The notes below the pieces were generated by a model. It was not told the DNA's origin, did no database searches, and saw only the letters and a program-made list of their open reading frames with translations. The position numbers and the translations under genes were made by a program. Shown here in pieces: positions 12,991 to 25,526 of a DNA stretch of 64,000 nucleotides (the first letter of the stretch is position 1; every line of letters begins with the position of its first letter). This DNA comes from Lingula anatina (taxonomy: Eukaryota > Brachiopoda > Lingulata > Lingulida > Lingulidae): positions 354,789-418,788 of the forward strand of contig NW_019775403.1 in assembly GCF_001039355.2 (NCBI RefSeq), in the 5' to 3' direction.

Positions 12991-15482
12991 AAAGTCACCC
13001 TGGTCTGAGTGCAGTCATTGTCAAAATGCCACTGTCTGTACCATTTCGCACGTAAAATAGGTACGGATGCAGGAAATGTCGGAAAATTGTAATCTCATTA
13101 TGACATGCTCGATTAGTCGACGTTGGCATGAGAACGACGGTTTCTGTAGAGATAAAAGTAAAATTGGCAAATTTCATTCAAGGTGTCATTATAGATTGAC
13201 CACTTTATGTCTTAAAGAAGACGCTAAAAACGCTGTCCCTTTGTTATTTAGATTTTCTTGCCATTTAGTGGAACAGTTAATAAAAGCAGGCAGAATGGTT
13301 CATCATGCGTGTTGTCTTTTATATCACATTCAGTTGATGTTAAATATATAGCGGTTTGAACAAATTGAGATTAATTGATAATTGATCCAGTGATGGTGGG
13401 CTTAAAAAGGACTTAAATTAAAAAGTGAATGAAATCTATCTGTTGTCTTTATGGGTTAACTGAATTTCGGACTCGTATATCAGTAAAATAATTTTAATTT
13501 AATCGGTTTCAGTTTATGTGGCTCAACAAAAATGCGAAATGATGTCACTTCGTTGAAGGTCGGGTATATCCTAGAACATACGGAACGTCCTAAAACGAAT
13601 GTTTACGTTTATACGTAAAACCAGTCGGAAGAGGTTTAGACGCGTGTTATAAAGCACATTATAAGTAAAAAGTATGAATAGATACGTAAATATTTACCGT
13701 GATGTTTCTAGACCCGTGGCTCATAATGCCATATTTGGTCGACACGCTAAGTTAATCATTTACACAATGACAACGTATGGTATATACAAAGCATGCTCTT
13801 GGCATGCGACGCTCGATTTTTTCCTTAAACGCACCTTTACAAAACGGCCGTATTTTCCTGTTCATTTAGTTTGTCGTTAAAGAGTAATTATCCCTTGGCA
13901 ATGAAATGCAATCACACGTTTTATCTCATTTTTGTAAAAAAAAATCAGTCAAACTAAGGTTTCCTCACAATATGTACGCTCAATGTCACACGTAGAAAAT
14001 ATGTTTACCTTGGACTTTGTAAAAAGTCATTTACGTCGTCATGGCAAAGAAAGCTTTGTAAACTAGTTAAGGCGTGTCAAAAAGCACGCACATAAAAAGA
14101 TGTAAACAAACAGGTAAACATAAATAACAAGGACCAATAACTGGGACCGAACGAAGATGACTGGGGCAAAGTCCACGTCCTCGTCGTCTCCTTGACTCAC
14201 AGCCATTATTTATATTGCACCGCGCCTGTCAGTATGAATGCAACCTTTTGCTATTACTTGCTCTTTGAAAATCGTTTCATAATTGTTTGATGCCAGCCTA
14301 TATAGAAACGTGCAGCAAAGTGCATTTGTTAACATTTTTTCACTGGCTTTTGTTCCCATTAGGTGGTTAGGTTCGAATGGGGGCAAAGCAGTGCGTATTG
14401 ATAGAGGGAAAGTTCTGGGTGAAATGTCCGGATTTCTAACAAACGAAGTTGGACCAGGGAATTATATCCGATATAATTCCCTGGTTGGACGCACGTAATT
14501 TAAATCAGAAACTGCACCTCTTCCAACCATCTTTGTTCTCCTTCTCGCACCAATCGTGTCTCCCTTCCGTTCATTCTTCATTCCATTTATATGATTGGTC
14601 CATCAATTGTCCTCTGTTCTTGGAAACCGTGTTAAATGAAGTGAACTATTCCACAGGTATGCCTTAAATGATGACTAATTTTTTAGTCAGACAAAAACGA
14701 CAGCAATCATGAATATGTTTATATTTTATGTATATATTTTATCTATTTTTATGTATCATCACACTGAATAAGTCTAGAACATTTAACCATTGTTTTTGTT
14801 ATATTCTGACAACAAATGTGGTATTATCTCACACCTACTCCCTACGTCCTTTCAAATCTTTTAAAATATCGAAACAATTACTTCACAGGAGCCTTATATT
14901 ATGGCAATAAACATAACAGTATGTTATTCATTATGAATATTTACCACTTGATCTGCATGGTATTGCATCAGTCATAACCTCCAAATAATGGCAAGTTTTA
15001 ATTTGGTTTGTGTGCTTTTAGCACAGATTGATATTCGTTACAGCTAGAAATCATAAAAAATGCAAAAAAAATGTTAACAGAATGAATGTAGCAAAGGATA
15101 AAAGTAGCAACGAAGTGTGAATGTGAGTGTACATGTGTATATGTTTGTGTGGGGGGTGGGGGGGGGCAGGACTAATGGAGGGAATATCAAAACTAGTTCT
15201 TCATGTACCAGTACATGTACCTATCATAACCATATTCAGTTTTCGTCTACTGGAGCAAATAGCAGGTAAATCAGTCTGGCATTTTTCCAAGCATTCATAT
15301 TTCCATGCCGATAAGTTTGGTCTGTGGCAATACACCGATAGACTATGATAGACTATGAAGGCTAAAATCAATATCGCAGTAATTGTGAAACGAATACTGG
15401 GACATTTAGTACACATTCCAGCCCAGTCATTCAGTTTGTTGTGCTTTGGTCGGAAAGAGGTGGGCCCTGACTCCCGACTCAG
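12991..15482. other. Intergenic region, no gene seen
   Basis: Between the endophilin-B 3' end and the promoter of the next gene I find no exon-like reading frame with recognisable content. It contains a perfect 15-bp-arm inverted repeat at 14453-14485 and a short G run near 15152. Base composition from 13000 to 14500 is less AT-rich than the introns before it. Confidence 0.5.
14453..14485. repeat. Perfect short inverted repeat, 15-bp arms, 3-bp loop
   Basis: ACCAGGGAATTATAT (14453-14467), then CCG, then the exact reverse complement ATATAATTCCCTGGT (14471-14485). It would form a stable hairpin or cruciform. It is not next to any recognised gene end, and its role is unknown. Confidence 0.85.
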
Positions 15483-15585
15483 CCAATCAGAGAGCTTGAT
15501 CTGGTACACACCTTCCAAATTCCTGATATAGGTCACGAGACGAAGTCACATGTCTTTGTTTACATCAACAGAAAAGTATAAAAAG
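15483..15585 (+). promoter_or_regulatory. CCAAT and TATA promoter of the small-basic-protein gene
   Basis: CCAAT at 15483-15487 and TATAAAAAG at 15577-15585 are spaced about 90 bases apart, a classical RNA polymerase II arrangement. The first ATG of the gene is at 15688, about 75-80 bases after the expected start site near 15610, and no ATG intervenes in the expected leader. Confidence 0.6.
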
Positions 15586-15687
15586 GATGCACATTTATTG
15601 CGAACAAAAAAGACTTATACGAATTAGAAGAACCACTGAAGAGACATCGTTTAGATAACAGCAAAAGCAGGAGAAAGAAAAGTTAAC

Positions 15688-16494
15688 ATGCAGGGCAAAA
15701 AGAAGATTAAACAGAAAACAAAGGTGCCAGAGGCCCCACAGACCAAGAAAGAACAGCTGATGAAAAGGGTAAGAGGACATATAACATTCCCTATGAAATA
15801 TATCCAGGTAGTATAAATGGGGTCATAGGAACTACACCAGGTATTGAGATGACGCTAGCGCACCCATACGTAGTAGATCATTGTGCAGCACATTCCGGAG
15901 GCTGCCGTGTTTATCTGTAGTTTTTTATGAGGATTACTGATCACACGAATGCCAGTAGTTACGAGGTTCTAGGTACACCGTAGATACTCCATTTTTACAT
16001 TGATATTCTGCAAATTACACTGTTTGATATATAGTTGACGGTTTTTATAATATTATTCATAACCCCTTAAAGGCCAAATACCGCAAAAGCGGGCACTTGT
16101 AGCAATAGACCGAATGGTTTTGCTAGGGTGGAAGGTCTATTTTAGTGCGCTGTTTCATAGTCTACAAGGCTTTTATCCCTAACTGACTCGATGATACATA
16201 GTTTGTAGAATCCGTCCTTGGTCTATATACGGCAACCAACTGCGCAGTTGGCTACGTTCCAAGTAGCCTAGCCAAACTGACAGTTTGACAGTTGTCACGA
16301 GTTCTAGGCTATGGATCAACAACAATATTCAATAATAGTTTTGGTGGTATCAGTTAGTTTTACATTGATAACATGATTGATAGCGACATATGTAATTTCA
16401 GGTAAAGAAAACAGCAAGTAAAATTGCCAACTCAATCAGCCTTCCTGCCGACCCGAAACTGACTGCCGCTTATGCAACTTACATTCCTATGTGA
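15688..16494 (+). CDS. Small Lys-rich protein A (57 aa), unrecognised
   Basis: Exon 1, 15688-15768, encodes 27 codons starting MQGKKKIKQK and ends phase 0 at AGG|GTAAGA. Exon 2, 16402-16494, begins after TTTCAG with VKKTASKIAN and ends SLPADPKLTAAYATYIPM plus TGA. The product is 57 residues, strongly basic (Lys/Arg), with no signal peptide or membrane helix, so it is probably cytoplasmic or nuclear. I do not recognise the family. The C-terminal 18 residues are clearly related to the end of the protein encoded at 18028-20572 (SL..DP..T.AY...IPM), and both last exons are phase 0. Exon 1 could therefore also splice to the exon at 20477. A CCAAT/TATA promoter lies just upstream, which supports a real gene. 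Confidence 0.6.
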
Positions 16495-18027
16495 GGCATG
16501 GAAGGGTCTGCACGAGGGAGAGAGGCAAGAGTCAGGCCACTGCCAAGTGTTTTCAGAGCCCGCCTCATGCAATTCAATACTTCAGAGAGGAAGAAAGAGA
16601 GAAAAAAAGAAGTCTTTTGTTAATGATGTGAAAAAGTGTCGTTTTCTGGAATCACCTGTTATGGTACAAAATGACACTGGAGCTTCTGCGCTCCGACAAG
16701 CCCTGGCGCACGTGTGTAAGATACGCTCTTCCCACTAAAGGTGACTCTGACAGAAACGGTGCTGAGAGCGCTGGATCTCAACCCTGCAAAAAGAACACTG
16801 TGCGAAAAATCGGGGCAGTATTAAAAGATTATATTTGCACAGTTTTATGCAGCTTTATCTCAGGGAGAAACATTAATAGTGTCTCAATGTAAATGTTTTA
16901 ATATATTGAACGATGGTTTGATATTTCGACTTTGTTTTTTTTTTTTTTTTTAAATTTTAAACGGAATTACTTATAGTGATTATGGCCTTTTGCCTCTAGT
17001 AGATTGATTGTTTTTTATTATCTTGTCTATTATATTGGCCTTTTTTTGTCTCAATGTGCCTGTTTACTGTGTAACGAGCGTATGTTTTTTTATAGAGTTT
17101 CCCGTTCATTATGCAATTTGATTCAAGCAAAGAATAAAGATATGTTTCACACAAAAAAAGGCTATCAATACCTTGCACTTTTAAAAAACATTCCTTTAAT
17201 TTTTTGTGCAATGCTCAAATTCGCTTACGATTAAATATTTATACACATTTACAATTTGAATAAATTTTACAAAAAAAAATTCTTAGTTGAGCTTGTATTT
17301 AACTCACCCTAGCGTGATTTACAATATCCATATTATCGAATCTATTCTCGTTCAAAACAAAAAAGTGCTTGTTAATTAAGTACAATAAATTTTAGCTGTA
17401 AAGCAATCTTTAAGCTCAGACCCTATTGCCCTATCTCGCTACGTTCCAAAAACGTACCCTGTACATAAGTTTTGGTTTATGCTTGCCACGACCTTAATTG
17501 CTCCTTGATTGTAGAAAAAGTCACATTATTCAGCAGACGAAAAGAAAAATGGAATGTCAATAGTAATGTAAAACTGCAGGTGACCGCACTGACACCGTTA
17601 ACGTTAGCGTACTGTCGAACTCGACTAACTTTAGTCAAAAACGAAAACGCCAACCAGCCAGAAGATATAAAGTTAAATGCTTGGGGTGTTTTAATTGATA
17701 TTTCATTATTTAAAAAAACATATGGCCAGAGCAGAAGATACTTCATTTGTTTACCTGCTGTGCACTTAACTTGAGTGGATTTAAAACATGAAAAGTATCC
17801 AAACGTTTAAAAGGCACTTACGCTACGAAATCAGTCAAAACAATTACCATTTTTGTTTATGTATCGCCGAAAACGAGGCTCAGTTGCGGAATAGGCATTG
17901 TTGACAAAATAACCCGTACGTGCAGTCTCTGCATAAAATCTTGGGCTGTGACCTGGTTGATCAGGTTGAGAGGAGAGAAATATATGTTGCGGGAGGCAGC
18001 GAGCACGGCCAAGGCAATCATCGGATC

Positions 18028-20572
18028 ATGGAAGTAGCTGGGGGATCTAAGACAGAGAGTGAGACCAAACATGCCGAGAACGAGCACTTACTAAAGGCAA
18101 AGGCTAAGGAGGCCTCGGCAGAACTATCTCCTACGACTGGGAAGAAGAAGCAGAACAAAAAAGTGACCTACGCTGGCTCGACAGGTAGCAACGAGGATTT
18201 AGATTTTGTGCACTCCTGCCCCACGCTTGAGGAACGCAAAGAAATGGCCAAGGCATTCAGGAAACGAACACAATCCGAGTGTTCGACAATGTCGACTGTC
18301 AGTATTGACAGTAAAGGGATGAGGAAGGTGGGTATGGTGCGAGTTGGTGGTGGTGGTGGTGGTCGGGAAGGGGGGGATGATGGGTGCAAATAAGCCAGAC
18401 CATTCAACTGTTTTTGAATGTTCAGCCCCTTAAATCTACATAATATGCGTCTGGGAATTGGTTCAAGTTACCCTGAGTTCTAGAGAAATGACCTTTCCAG
18501 GTACAGCGCCGAGCGTTATCTTTAGAACACAAATTGCACGTAGACCGCAGCGCGGGCAGTAGACCAGGGTCTAATTATATTTTTCCATAGTTAATTGTCT
18601 GCATATTGTCTACATAACTGTCGATATAATACATGTGTCAATTTTAAGAGAATTTCAGTTATTTTTCTTTCCATCAAAGTTAAATGGAGATCCCACAGAG
18701 ATTGACCCATAGAGAATTCTGAACTTTTGCAAAGCAAACCTCCACTGTTTACCATGACCCTAACCCTGACTGAACTTTTGGCCACAGAACCAGAAACAAT
18801 AAAGTTCACAAAACAACAAGGTTGCCAACTGGTTAAACACGTACGCTTTCGAGTAGGTTCAGGTTTTTGCGTTCATGTGCTTAGATTAAGACAATCTTGG
18901 AAAACGAACAACTGGGAGCCCAGGCTGTAGTGGACCAGCCGCAGAATTCCATATAAGTGTACATAAGGTCTTTCAATCCAATATAATGGTTATGTGCATA
19001 TAGTTTACGTGGGTCTGCATCGTTTACAGCTGTGGCAAAGATTATCTTGGCAGTGAAACCATTTACCAGAAAAAAATTGACTGTTTCCCTGGGCATTTTT
19101 GGGACATTGTCTTGTTGCAATAATGCTTTTACTGGTATCTCAAGTTGTTGTGAAATGTATACCCCACCTTTGGACTACTAAAATGTTTGAGAAGTGGGCT
19201 AGGCTATTGAATTTAAAAAAAAGGAAAACTTAGAGGGAAAATGCCAGTCCGAAACTCGGTGACCATGTGTTGGTAAACCGTAGAAACAGAAGCTATATCC
19301 GTGGCAAACGCTTAGGTGGGCCACTAGAAATGTTAAGTATTAGATATCTCTGGAAACATTGTGCTCTCTAAATAGGTCAATCAATATCAGGGTGGCAGCT
19401 GTTGCAAAGCAAACCTCGTGTTTACTATGACCCTGACCTTGTTTGAACTTTTGGCCACGAATCCAGAAAACAACAAGGTCGCTAACAGATAAAACGTGTA
19501 CACTTAGGTCCAGGTCTTTGCCCCTGGTGTTGTATGAGTGTTTGTAGACATAAAATTAATTTGATGTGAAAGCTTCTCATCGAGTGGAAAGACTTGACTT
19601 GGAAAACATTTATCCTTTGCGGTTTATACTGGTATAAGATAATGTTACTGACTGCGACAGTAATAGATTCTCCTTATTTACAACCAGGTGCGAAATTCTC
19701 CTCCAGGCAGTTACAACTGCTACATGCTTAGAACATCAGTTGCTATTAGGATAAAAAAAAACTCTTAAAAGCAATGCATAACAAACACAATCGTATAAAT
19801 TGCTGGCATCTATTCAAGATTTCCGACTAGACCCTACATTTATACTTGTAATTCTTTGAACGATGTAATGTGCTTTGATCATACAGAGCAGACCCTGATG
19901 AGATTCAGTCTTTCATGCCGCGTATTCGAAAGTATGTGTCGGGCGGATGGTGGAAAGGTGTTGGACGAGTTGATCTGATTACAGAATAGTTTTTGAGCTG
20001 TTTTGCTCTACTGTTTCTACCGGCTTGCTTAAATATATATGGCATGTTTATTATTACACGGAACCCCAATTCCTTAGACCACATTCGTATGACAAACTAT
20101 AACATTTTCTTAAACGATATCGGATATATATCGTATGTATATTTCTTTAAAAAATGCGAGTGCTACTTTACATTCCCCACCTCAAATTCTAATAAAAAGA
20201 TTTATAGGACAACACAATCGACACAAAAAGTAGAGGGAAGAATTTACTACAGTCAGTAACAGTGACGCCAAAATTATTAAAGTTCCTATATACACTGTGT
20301 GTGTGTGTGTGTGTATATATATAATTTCAACGAATATTGAGAATCGGCCCTCGATAACTGCCTAGTAATATAACATAGCTTGATTGGTAACAGGTACACC
20401 ATTTGTATTCCATTTGTGAATTGTGTGAGATTTCTTTGTGAAATTTTAGTTTGCTATTAATTTTTAATTTTTGCAGCGAAAAGGTAGTTTAAGCAGGAGA
20501 CTGCGCCGTGCTTTCAGCCTCTCGGAGGATCCTGAGATGACCCCGGCCTATTCTAGCTTCATCCCTATGTAA
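18028..20572 (+). CDS. Ser/Lys-rich protein B (131 aa), C-terminal paralogue of protein A
   Basis: Exon 1, 18028-18327 (100 codons from ATG, donor AAG|GTGGGT), and exon 2, 20477-20572 (acceptor TTTTTGCAG, stop TAA), join in phase 0. Exon 1 reads MEVAGGSKTESETKHAENEH, then a Lys-rich stretch (TGKKKQNKKVTYAG), then acidic NEDLDF, then RKRTQSECSTMSTVS. Exon 2 reads RKGSLSRRLRRAFSLSEDPE and ends MTPAYSSFIPM. RKRTQS, RKGS and RRAFS fit basophilic kinase sites (PKA/AKT type), which is inference. An upstream ATG at 17984 opens a short frame before the chosen start. No known domain is recognised. The shared C-terminus with protein A suggests exon duplication or two promoters of one locus. Confidence 0.6.
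18729..19521. repeat. Diverged direct repeat pair in the intron of gene B
   Basis: 18729-18870 and 19404-19521 align over about 130 bases: both start GCAAAGCAAACCTC, share TTTACNATGACCCT, GAACTTTTGGCCAC and AACAACAAGGT, and end in GTTCAGG/GTCCAGG plus TTTGC. They lie about 675 bases apart in the same orientation. No terminal inverted repeat was found. Possibly two relics of one dispersed element. Confidence 0.65.
19887..19989 (+). CDS. Candidate alternative terminal exon of gene B (uncertain)
   Basis: An AG at 19885-19886 is followed by a frame reading ADPDEIQSFMPRIRKYVSGG, then a WWKG segment, and a stop TAG at 19987-19989. The start recalls the ADP of the protein A end, and the Trp pair and basic residues look protein-like. 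However, the frame needs a donor that leaves two bases, and neither visible upstream exon supplies this. The AG at 19887-19888 gives another frame. Kept only as a candidate. Confidence 0.2.
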
Positions 20573-23500
20573 CTGACCAGTATCATGCGTCATGACACAC
20601 TTGTTTACGAGACTATACTTGCAGCAGCGGGCACCGGATATAAACGAAAGGCGCTTGCGCAAAAATCCCCTGATTGGACAGAAAGAGTGCACGTGTCAGC
20701 GAAAACTTGAGGCGCAACACTTTTGGAACTGTTATTAAATGAAGTGCTTTGTTTATAATGCAAGTTGGTACCTTGAAACTGAAGAGATGTGGCGATTATC
20801 TCTTGACGCTACTTTTAACAAGAATGGGAGATAAGCAAAGATTACTGTGCTGATTGTTTTATCTCTAAAGTTAATGGGGACCGTTCCAGGAAGATGGCCA
20901 AATAACAATGTTGCTTTTGAGAATATTTTGGAGTCATTCAAACTGTGTCGTGTGCAACCAGTGCAAAACGCCTAACAGCCAGTGTTTCACAGTGCCATAA
21001 AATATAAAACTCAAGCTTTGCATTCCCTTTTCCCGAAGACAGAAGGCAATGGTTTTCACATATTTCGTGACCGTCAAAACCAGGCTTGACATTACAAGTT
21101 TGTCATGTGTGAAAGATTAAGAGATATGACTCCAGATCCACTATTATGATGATGCAGATGATGCAGCTTTAAACTTAAGAGCTAATGGCTTGAAATAGCC
21201 ATTGACCTGATAATTGGGGTATGAGTTTTTGACAGTTTTCTATAAATTTCTGGATTCTGGGATTTGGTTTTTCACGACTATTCGCAGACATACATTTTTA
21301 GCCTGGAAAATCGCGTTCATTAAACTTCCAATTGCGGTTTCAGGCACGAGCTTCAGTATTCCTAACACAGTTTTGACTATTTATTCAGTCTTTTTACCAA
21401 AGCGCTATCATTTAGTCTATCATTGACTAAAGATGGCCATAGGCTTCTATTGAAGTCTAAAAACCAGCCAAACTACTGCGTATTTTTGCAGTTAATTTTA
21501 TAGCATACTTGGAGTTGTGATAATGGTATTTTATGTCGGTTGGAGCTGTATACCAAATGTAAGACTAATTGTACAAGAACTGAGTGCCAACAAATTTTTT
21601 ACGCACCTCTTAACATAAGGCGATTTATGGGTCCAGATTATATTAACACTGTAAATTACAGGTGCAAGTATATACTTTATATTACTATAAGGCATCTGTA
21701 GCAGGTGTGCAGATACACACCTTTATAGGTTATTATACCCTAGATGCCCCTGGCTTGTAAAGATGTCGCCATAACTGGAAAATCATTTCGGAACAGTCCG
21801 CTGAGTACAACCTTCTCCCTTGCATTTGGCATGTCATTTCAACTTGATGAGTCAACATAGGCCTAAGTCGATCTGCTTGTTGATTTTGAGTTATCAGTGC
21901 TATAAATATTTGTGCCTTATTAACCAACAAAATGGAGGTGCTGTTCTTCCGAGTATATAACCACAAGTAAACAATGCAAGTTTGTTTTACATATTGATGG
22001 CTGTTCTGGTTCATAGCCATTTACGTGTTTCAGCATTTGATTACCTAGTACCTCAATAAGGCTTACCTCTGTAAGCTATTAAGCAGAAGGGACCCGTTTC
22101 ACAAAACGACCTCAATCGAAAGTCCGCCTTAGCAAAGACAGCTATGGATCTTACCCGAGTCTGTTGCATTTCACAAAAAAACCCAAAAAGTCGCTTCCCC
22201 TATTTTTCAGCCCTTCAAATGTGCCTTCCGAAGAAAATATGATTGTCTTGCCCGTGGTTTTTACTTCCTGGTGGGACAATAGTCCATTTTGTCGTGTCAA
22301 GTACTATGTGGATCTCTCTCAGATTACTATCATGAGGCGTGTACTTTTTGCAGACTAAGCTAATGTACTGAAAATCAGTCGTTTTGTGAAACTAAAACTT
22401 TGTCCCAGGTTTATTCTTTATTAGAAATCATTTAGTTTATTGTGTAAGAAATAATTTTGTAGCTGTACATACTATGCTTGTTAGTGGTATTTGCGTTTTG
22501 TTTTATGGCCTACATTAGCCTACTATATGAAGAGGGCGTACTGTCTCGGTGTTATTACACTTAGAAAATCTGTTTGAGCTCTTTTGAAATTAAGGGCTCA
22601 TTCCAAATACAACTTTCATCCTAGATCAGTCAGGTTAATGCAATCAGGTTAACATATGAACACGCCTCTCTTGACGTTGAGTAGAATACAGAAAATCTGG
22701 TGATTATAGGAGTACGTGGGAAGTAGGACGCAACATTGCGTCCTAGGTGGGAAGCAAGAGGCGTGTTAATCTGTTAATCTATCTATGTTAATCTATGTAG
22801 AACGATGGTTTTATTGGGAATAAGTCCTTAGATTCTTAGACGTGTGATATTGCAATAAAGTACAAAGAAATTGGAGTGCGTCATGTAGAAACTTTTTTTA
22901 AACCGTCGCAAAAGGTGTTCCTATCTCGTCACTGTAGCGCGACTACATGTGTTCTTACAGGTTCCAAGTTTTGGGACGAAGTACTTCCAATTTCTTTTAT
23001 CTTTTATGAAATAATAGTATTATATGAAATAAAACAACTATTCTAAATAACATGGTGTAGGTTGCTCTTCTCATTCTCATCGTGTGGAGAAACCGTGTTT
23101 TGATGCTTGGTTGTTTTCGTTTTGGTAACACTCCTGGCATTCAAGTGGATGACGATCAAAACATGTTTGATAAGCTGTGTGTGCATGGTAAACATTGCAA
23201 TAGGCCTACTTGGCCTTGATAAGACGCAGGGCTTTAGATCAGTATCGTAACATCACTCACCACCAAAAAAGCGTCAAAATTATGTGTACGGAAACAAGTA
23301 ATGAAAGCTGCTAACACAACGTTTCAAAGTAGGCGATATGAATAACGTGAGCACTCCCCTTTCCCAATGTAAAAGAGCTCATTTTTAACTGACACATCTT
23401 CTTATCGATTGCTGTCCTTTGCAGACTGCAAACATCAAAAACATCACAAACAAAAATGACACTAAACCAATAAACACATTGTTTCAAAGAGCATTGTCCA

Positions 23501-25457
23501 GAAGCAACATGAGCACGTGTGACACACGTATTCTGCAGCAGTGTACAAAGTCAAATATATCCGCAATTGTAGAAATTGTAGAAAAGAAAGTAAAGGAGGG
23601 GGAGGAAAGACATAGTTCCGGAATGTTGCGTTATGTTAAGGGGGGGGGGGTTATAAATTCAATTCAAACTCCACAAACCCATTCACCGTTTGAAAGTCAC
23701 AATCCCAATTATCGCTCTCCTGTTTCGTAGCCTTGGTGTATTAGCAGGGTTTAAAACATTGTGTTGGGATCATTGCGTTTTGTCGCAGCAAACGCACTTT
23801 CGAACAGAACTTGAATTGTAGGCCAATCCTACAAAAGTGAACGTTTGAAGCACGTCAGTGGCGTGCAGTTTTTGTATAATAAAATAATGTATGAAGTGAA
23901 ATTTACAAATATTACACAATCTTTGACGAATGCTTCTACTCGCAGTTTAATTTCCCATGTTCAAGCATGCACTCCTGGTTTTGTATGTAAAGGTTTTTTT
24001 TTATATTTTAGTCTTATATACGTCCGCCGGTCGTAAATAACTATTTTTAAAAAATACAGTAAGTTGACTGCTAAAAAATGCAGCAGTTGACAAATGGCGA
24101 GTGGACATAATATGTAACGTATATGGACATAGTATGTAAAAAGGATAAGTTTTGTGTGTATAGATGAGAGAGAGGTTGGAAAACCTAAGGTCTCTCAGAT
24201 TAATAAAATAACTATAACCAATGCCGGGTTCAGACACAAAACTTGTTTCAGCTCGAAGAAAGCAAGGGCCTTCTTTATCTTTCATTGAAAAGCAAACATA
24301 TCACACTGTGCCAGGGATTTTATACGGAAGGAAAAGACACTTCACAAATACCGTGACGATTTGTTTGAAGACCCCCCTCGTCATTTTGTACAGTTCAGTG
24401 TCTTTTCTCTACTGCTAAGATAGCGTGTCATTTTGTAAATTTCCTGGTACAGAGCGGACCATCTGATGAATGAGATGCTAATTGAAATGGACGTGGCCAC
24501 TTCAAAGTGCTAATTACACGTATACAATTGGCCCTCTTCTTCTTCATTACAGCATTTAGTGTATGTTTTATACACCGTATAGTATCTCGTGTCAAGTCTG
24601 GACACGTGAAATGCCCGTTTAAGTGGTCGTGATAACGAACGCTAACAAGGCGTTATTAATTGGACCATTAATCATTCCCCAATTCTTCATTGTTAAAATC
24701 TGCCAAGGAAATGTATCATTAATACTTATTTTCTACACGACGCCAGTAACTGGGTCATTTTTTGTAAAATATTTTTTTTTTTAATGTCACACTTATATTT
24801 TGAACAATCTGATCTTCAGTGCATATTTCATTATATTTTGACTGTTCAAGTGTTTTATAATCACATTATTTTGTTTTGTTAAATGCTTTTATAACAACAT
24901 TCGTGTCGAGGATTATATTTGTGTACAGTATGTTAAATCCGAAGAACGTTTCCCTAGTTTCCATTAGTATTGTAACGAACAAACGTAAAATTTTCTAATA
25001 TATTTTTTTTAAATCATCGGTGTTGTTCTTACAAATCTATCCACAACAATTTTTTTTAATTTTGATACAAAATAAATGTTATGCCATATGCCTTTAAAAT
25101 AAATTACATATTTAGTTTCACAATCAGCCTTTAGCCAAAATTAACTCATTAAAATATGCCAAAACGTTATCTTTGTATCGTGGAATTTCACATTGTATCT
25201 CAAATGAAATAGATAAATGATATAAAAGGCTCTAATATCTTCACCTTGAAAAGGGAATATTGTTATGTTGCACATTATTCGACTAAAAGCCTTGTTAATT
25301 TTGTGGTGGGAATTTTGAGATTCAAATTCATGAACAAGAAGCAGCGTTGTAAATTTGCTGTCCAGCTTACAAAGCCTTTATGTCATGGCATCAACGCTCC
25401 ATGCACGACCTTGGAAAATGTTTAACATCACGCACAGAACACCAGGGTGCTGGGGCC
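20573..25457. other. Intergenic region of about 4.9 kb, no supported gene
   Basis: No reading frame here has recognisable protein features. A 103-codon frame at 23419-23730 is preceded by TCCTTTGCAG, which looks like an acceptor, but its composition gives no family clue and it ends in low-complexity G runs. A foldback transposon lies at 22591-22830. The last 800 bases before the Gly-rich gene are very AT-rich. Confidence 0.5.
22591..22830. mobile_element. Foldback MITE, about 240 bp, with TA flanks
   Basis: Left end TAAGGGCTCATTCCAAATAC and inverted right end TAAGGACTTATTCCCAATAA (reverse strand) begin long imperfect arms. These also share AACACGCCTCT near the centre, and the core is a 10-bp palindrome, TAGGACGCAA/TTGCGTCCTA (22724-22745). 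The outermost TA on each side may be the target duplication. The start AGGGC.CATTCC resembles the MITEs at 10005 and 33451. Confidence 0.7.
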
Positions 25458-25465
25458 TATAAAAG
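25458..25465 (+). promoter_or_regulatory. TATA box of the Gly-rich protein gene
   Basis: TATAAAAG, 69 bases before the first ATG at 25527. A transcription start near 25488 would give a leader of about 40 bases. A strong TATA with a short leader is common in highly expressed secretory genes. Confidence 0.7.
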
Positions 25466-25526
25466 GCAAAGGGAAGAACACTGTCTTTACTCCACTGCAT
25501 TAAAGGTAACAACCTCCACAGTCAAG

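Noticed and set aside
14369-14385. GGTTCGAAT resembling a tRNA T-loop / B box
   Set aside because: No acceptor stem, anticodon arm or A box at the right distance. The GGTTCGAAAG near 3257 is likewise part of a transposon.
15201-15536. 111-codon minus-strand frame upstream of the small basic gene
   Set aside because: It overlaps the CCAAT box of the plus-strand promoter region, has no family features, and its composition is typical of chance frames.
17472-17774. Overlapping 100- and 89-codon frames on both strands
   Set aside because: They are mutually antisense, with no recognisable content and no splice or promoter support.
23419-23730. 103-codon frame preceded by an acceptor-like TCCTTTGCAG
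   Set aside because: The AG context is good, but the peptide has no recognisable features, ends in a G run, and no matching upstream donor was found.
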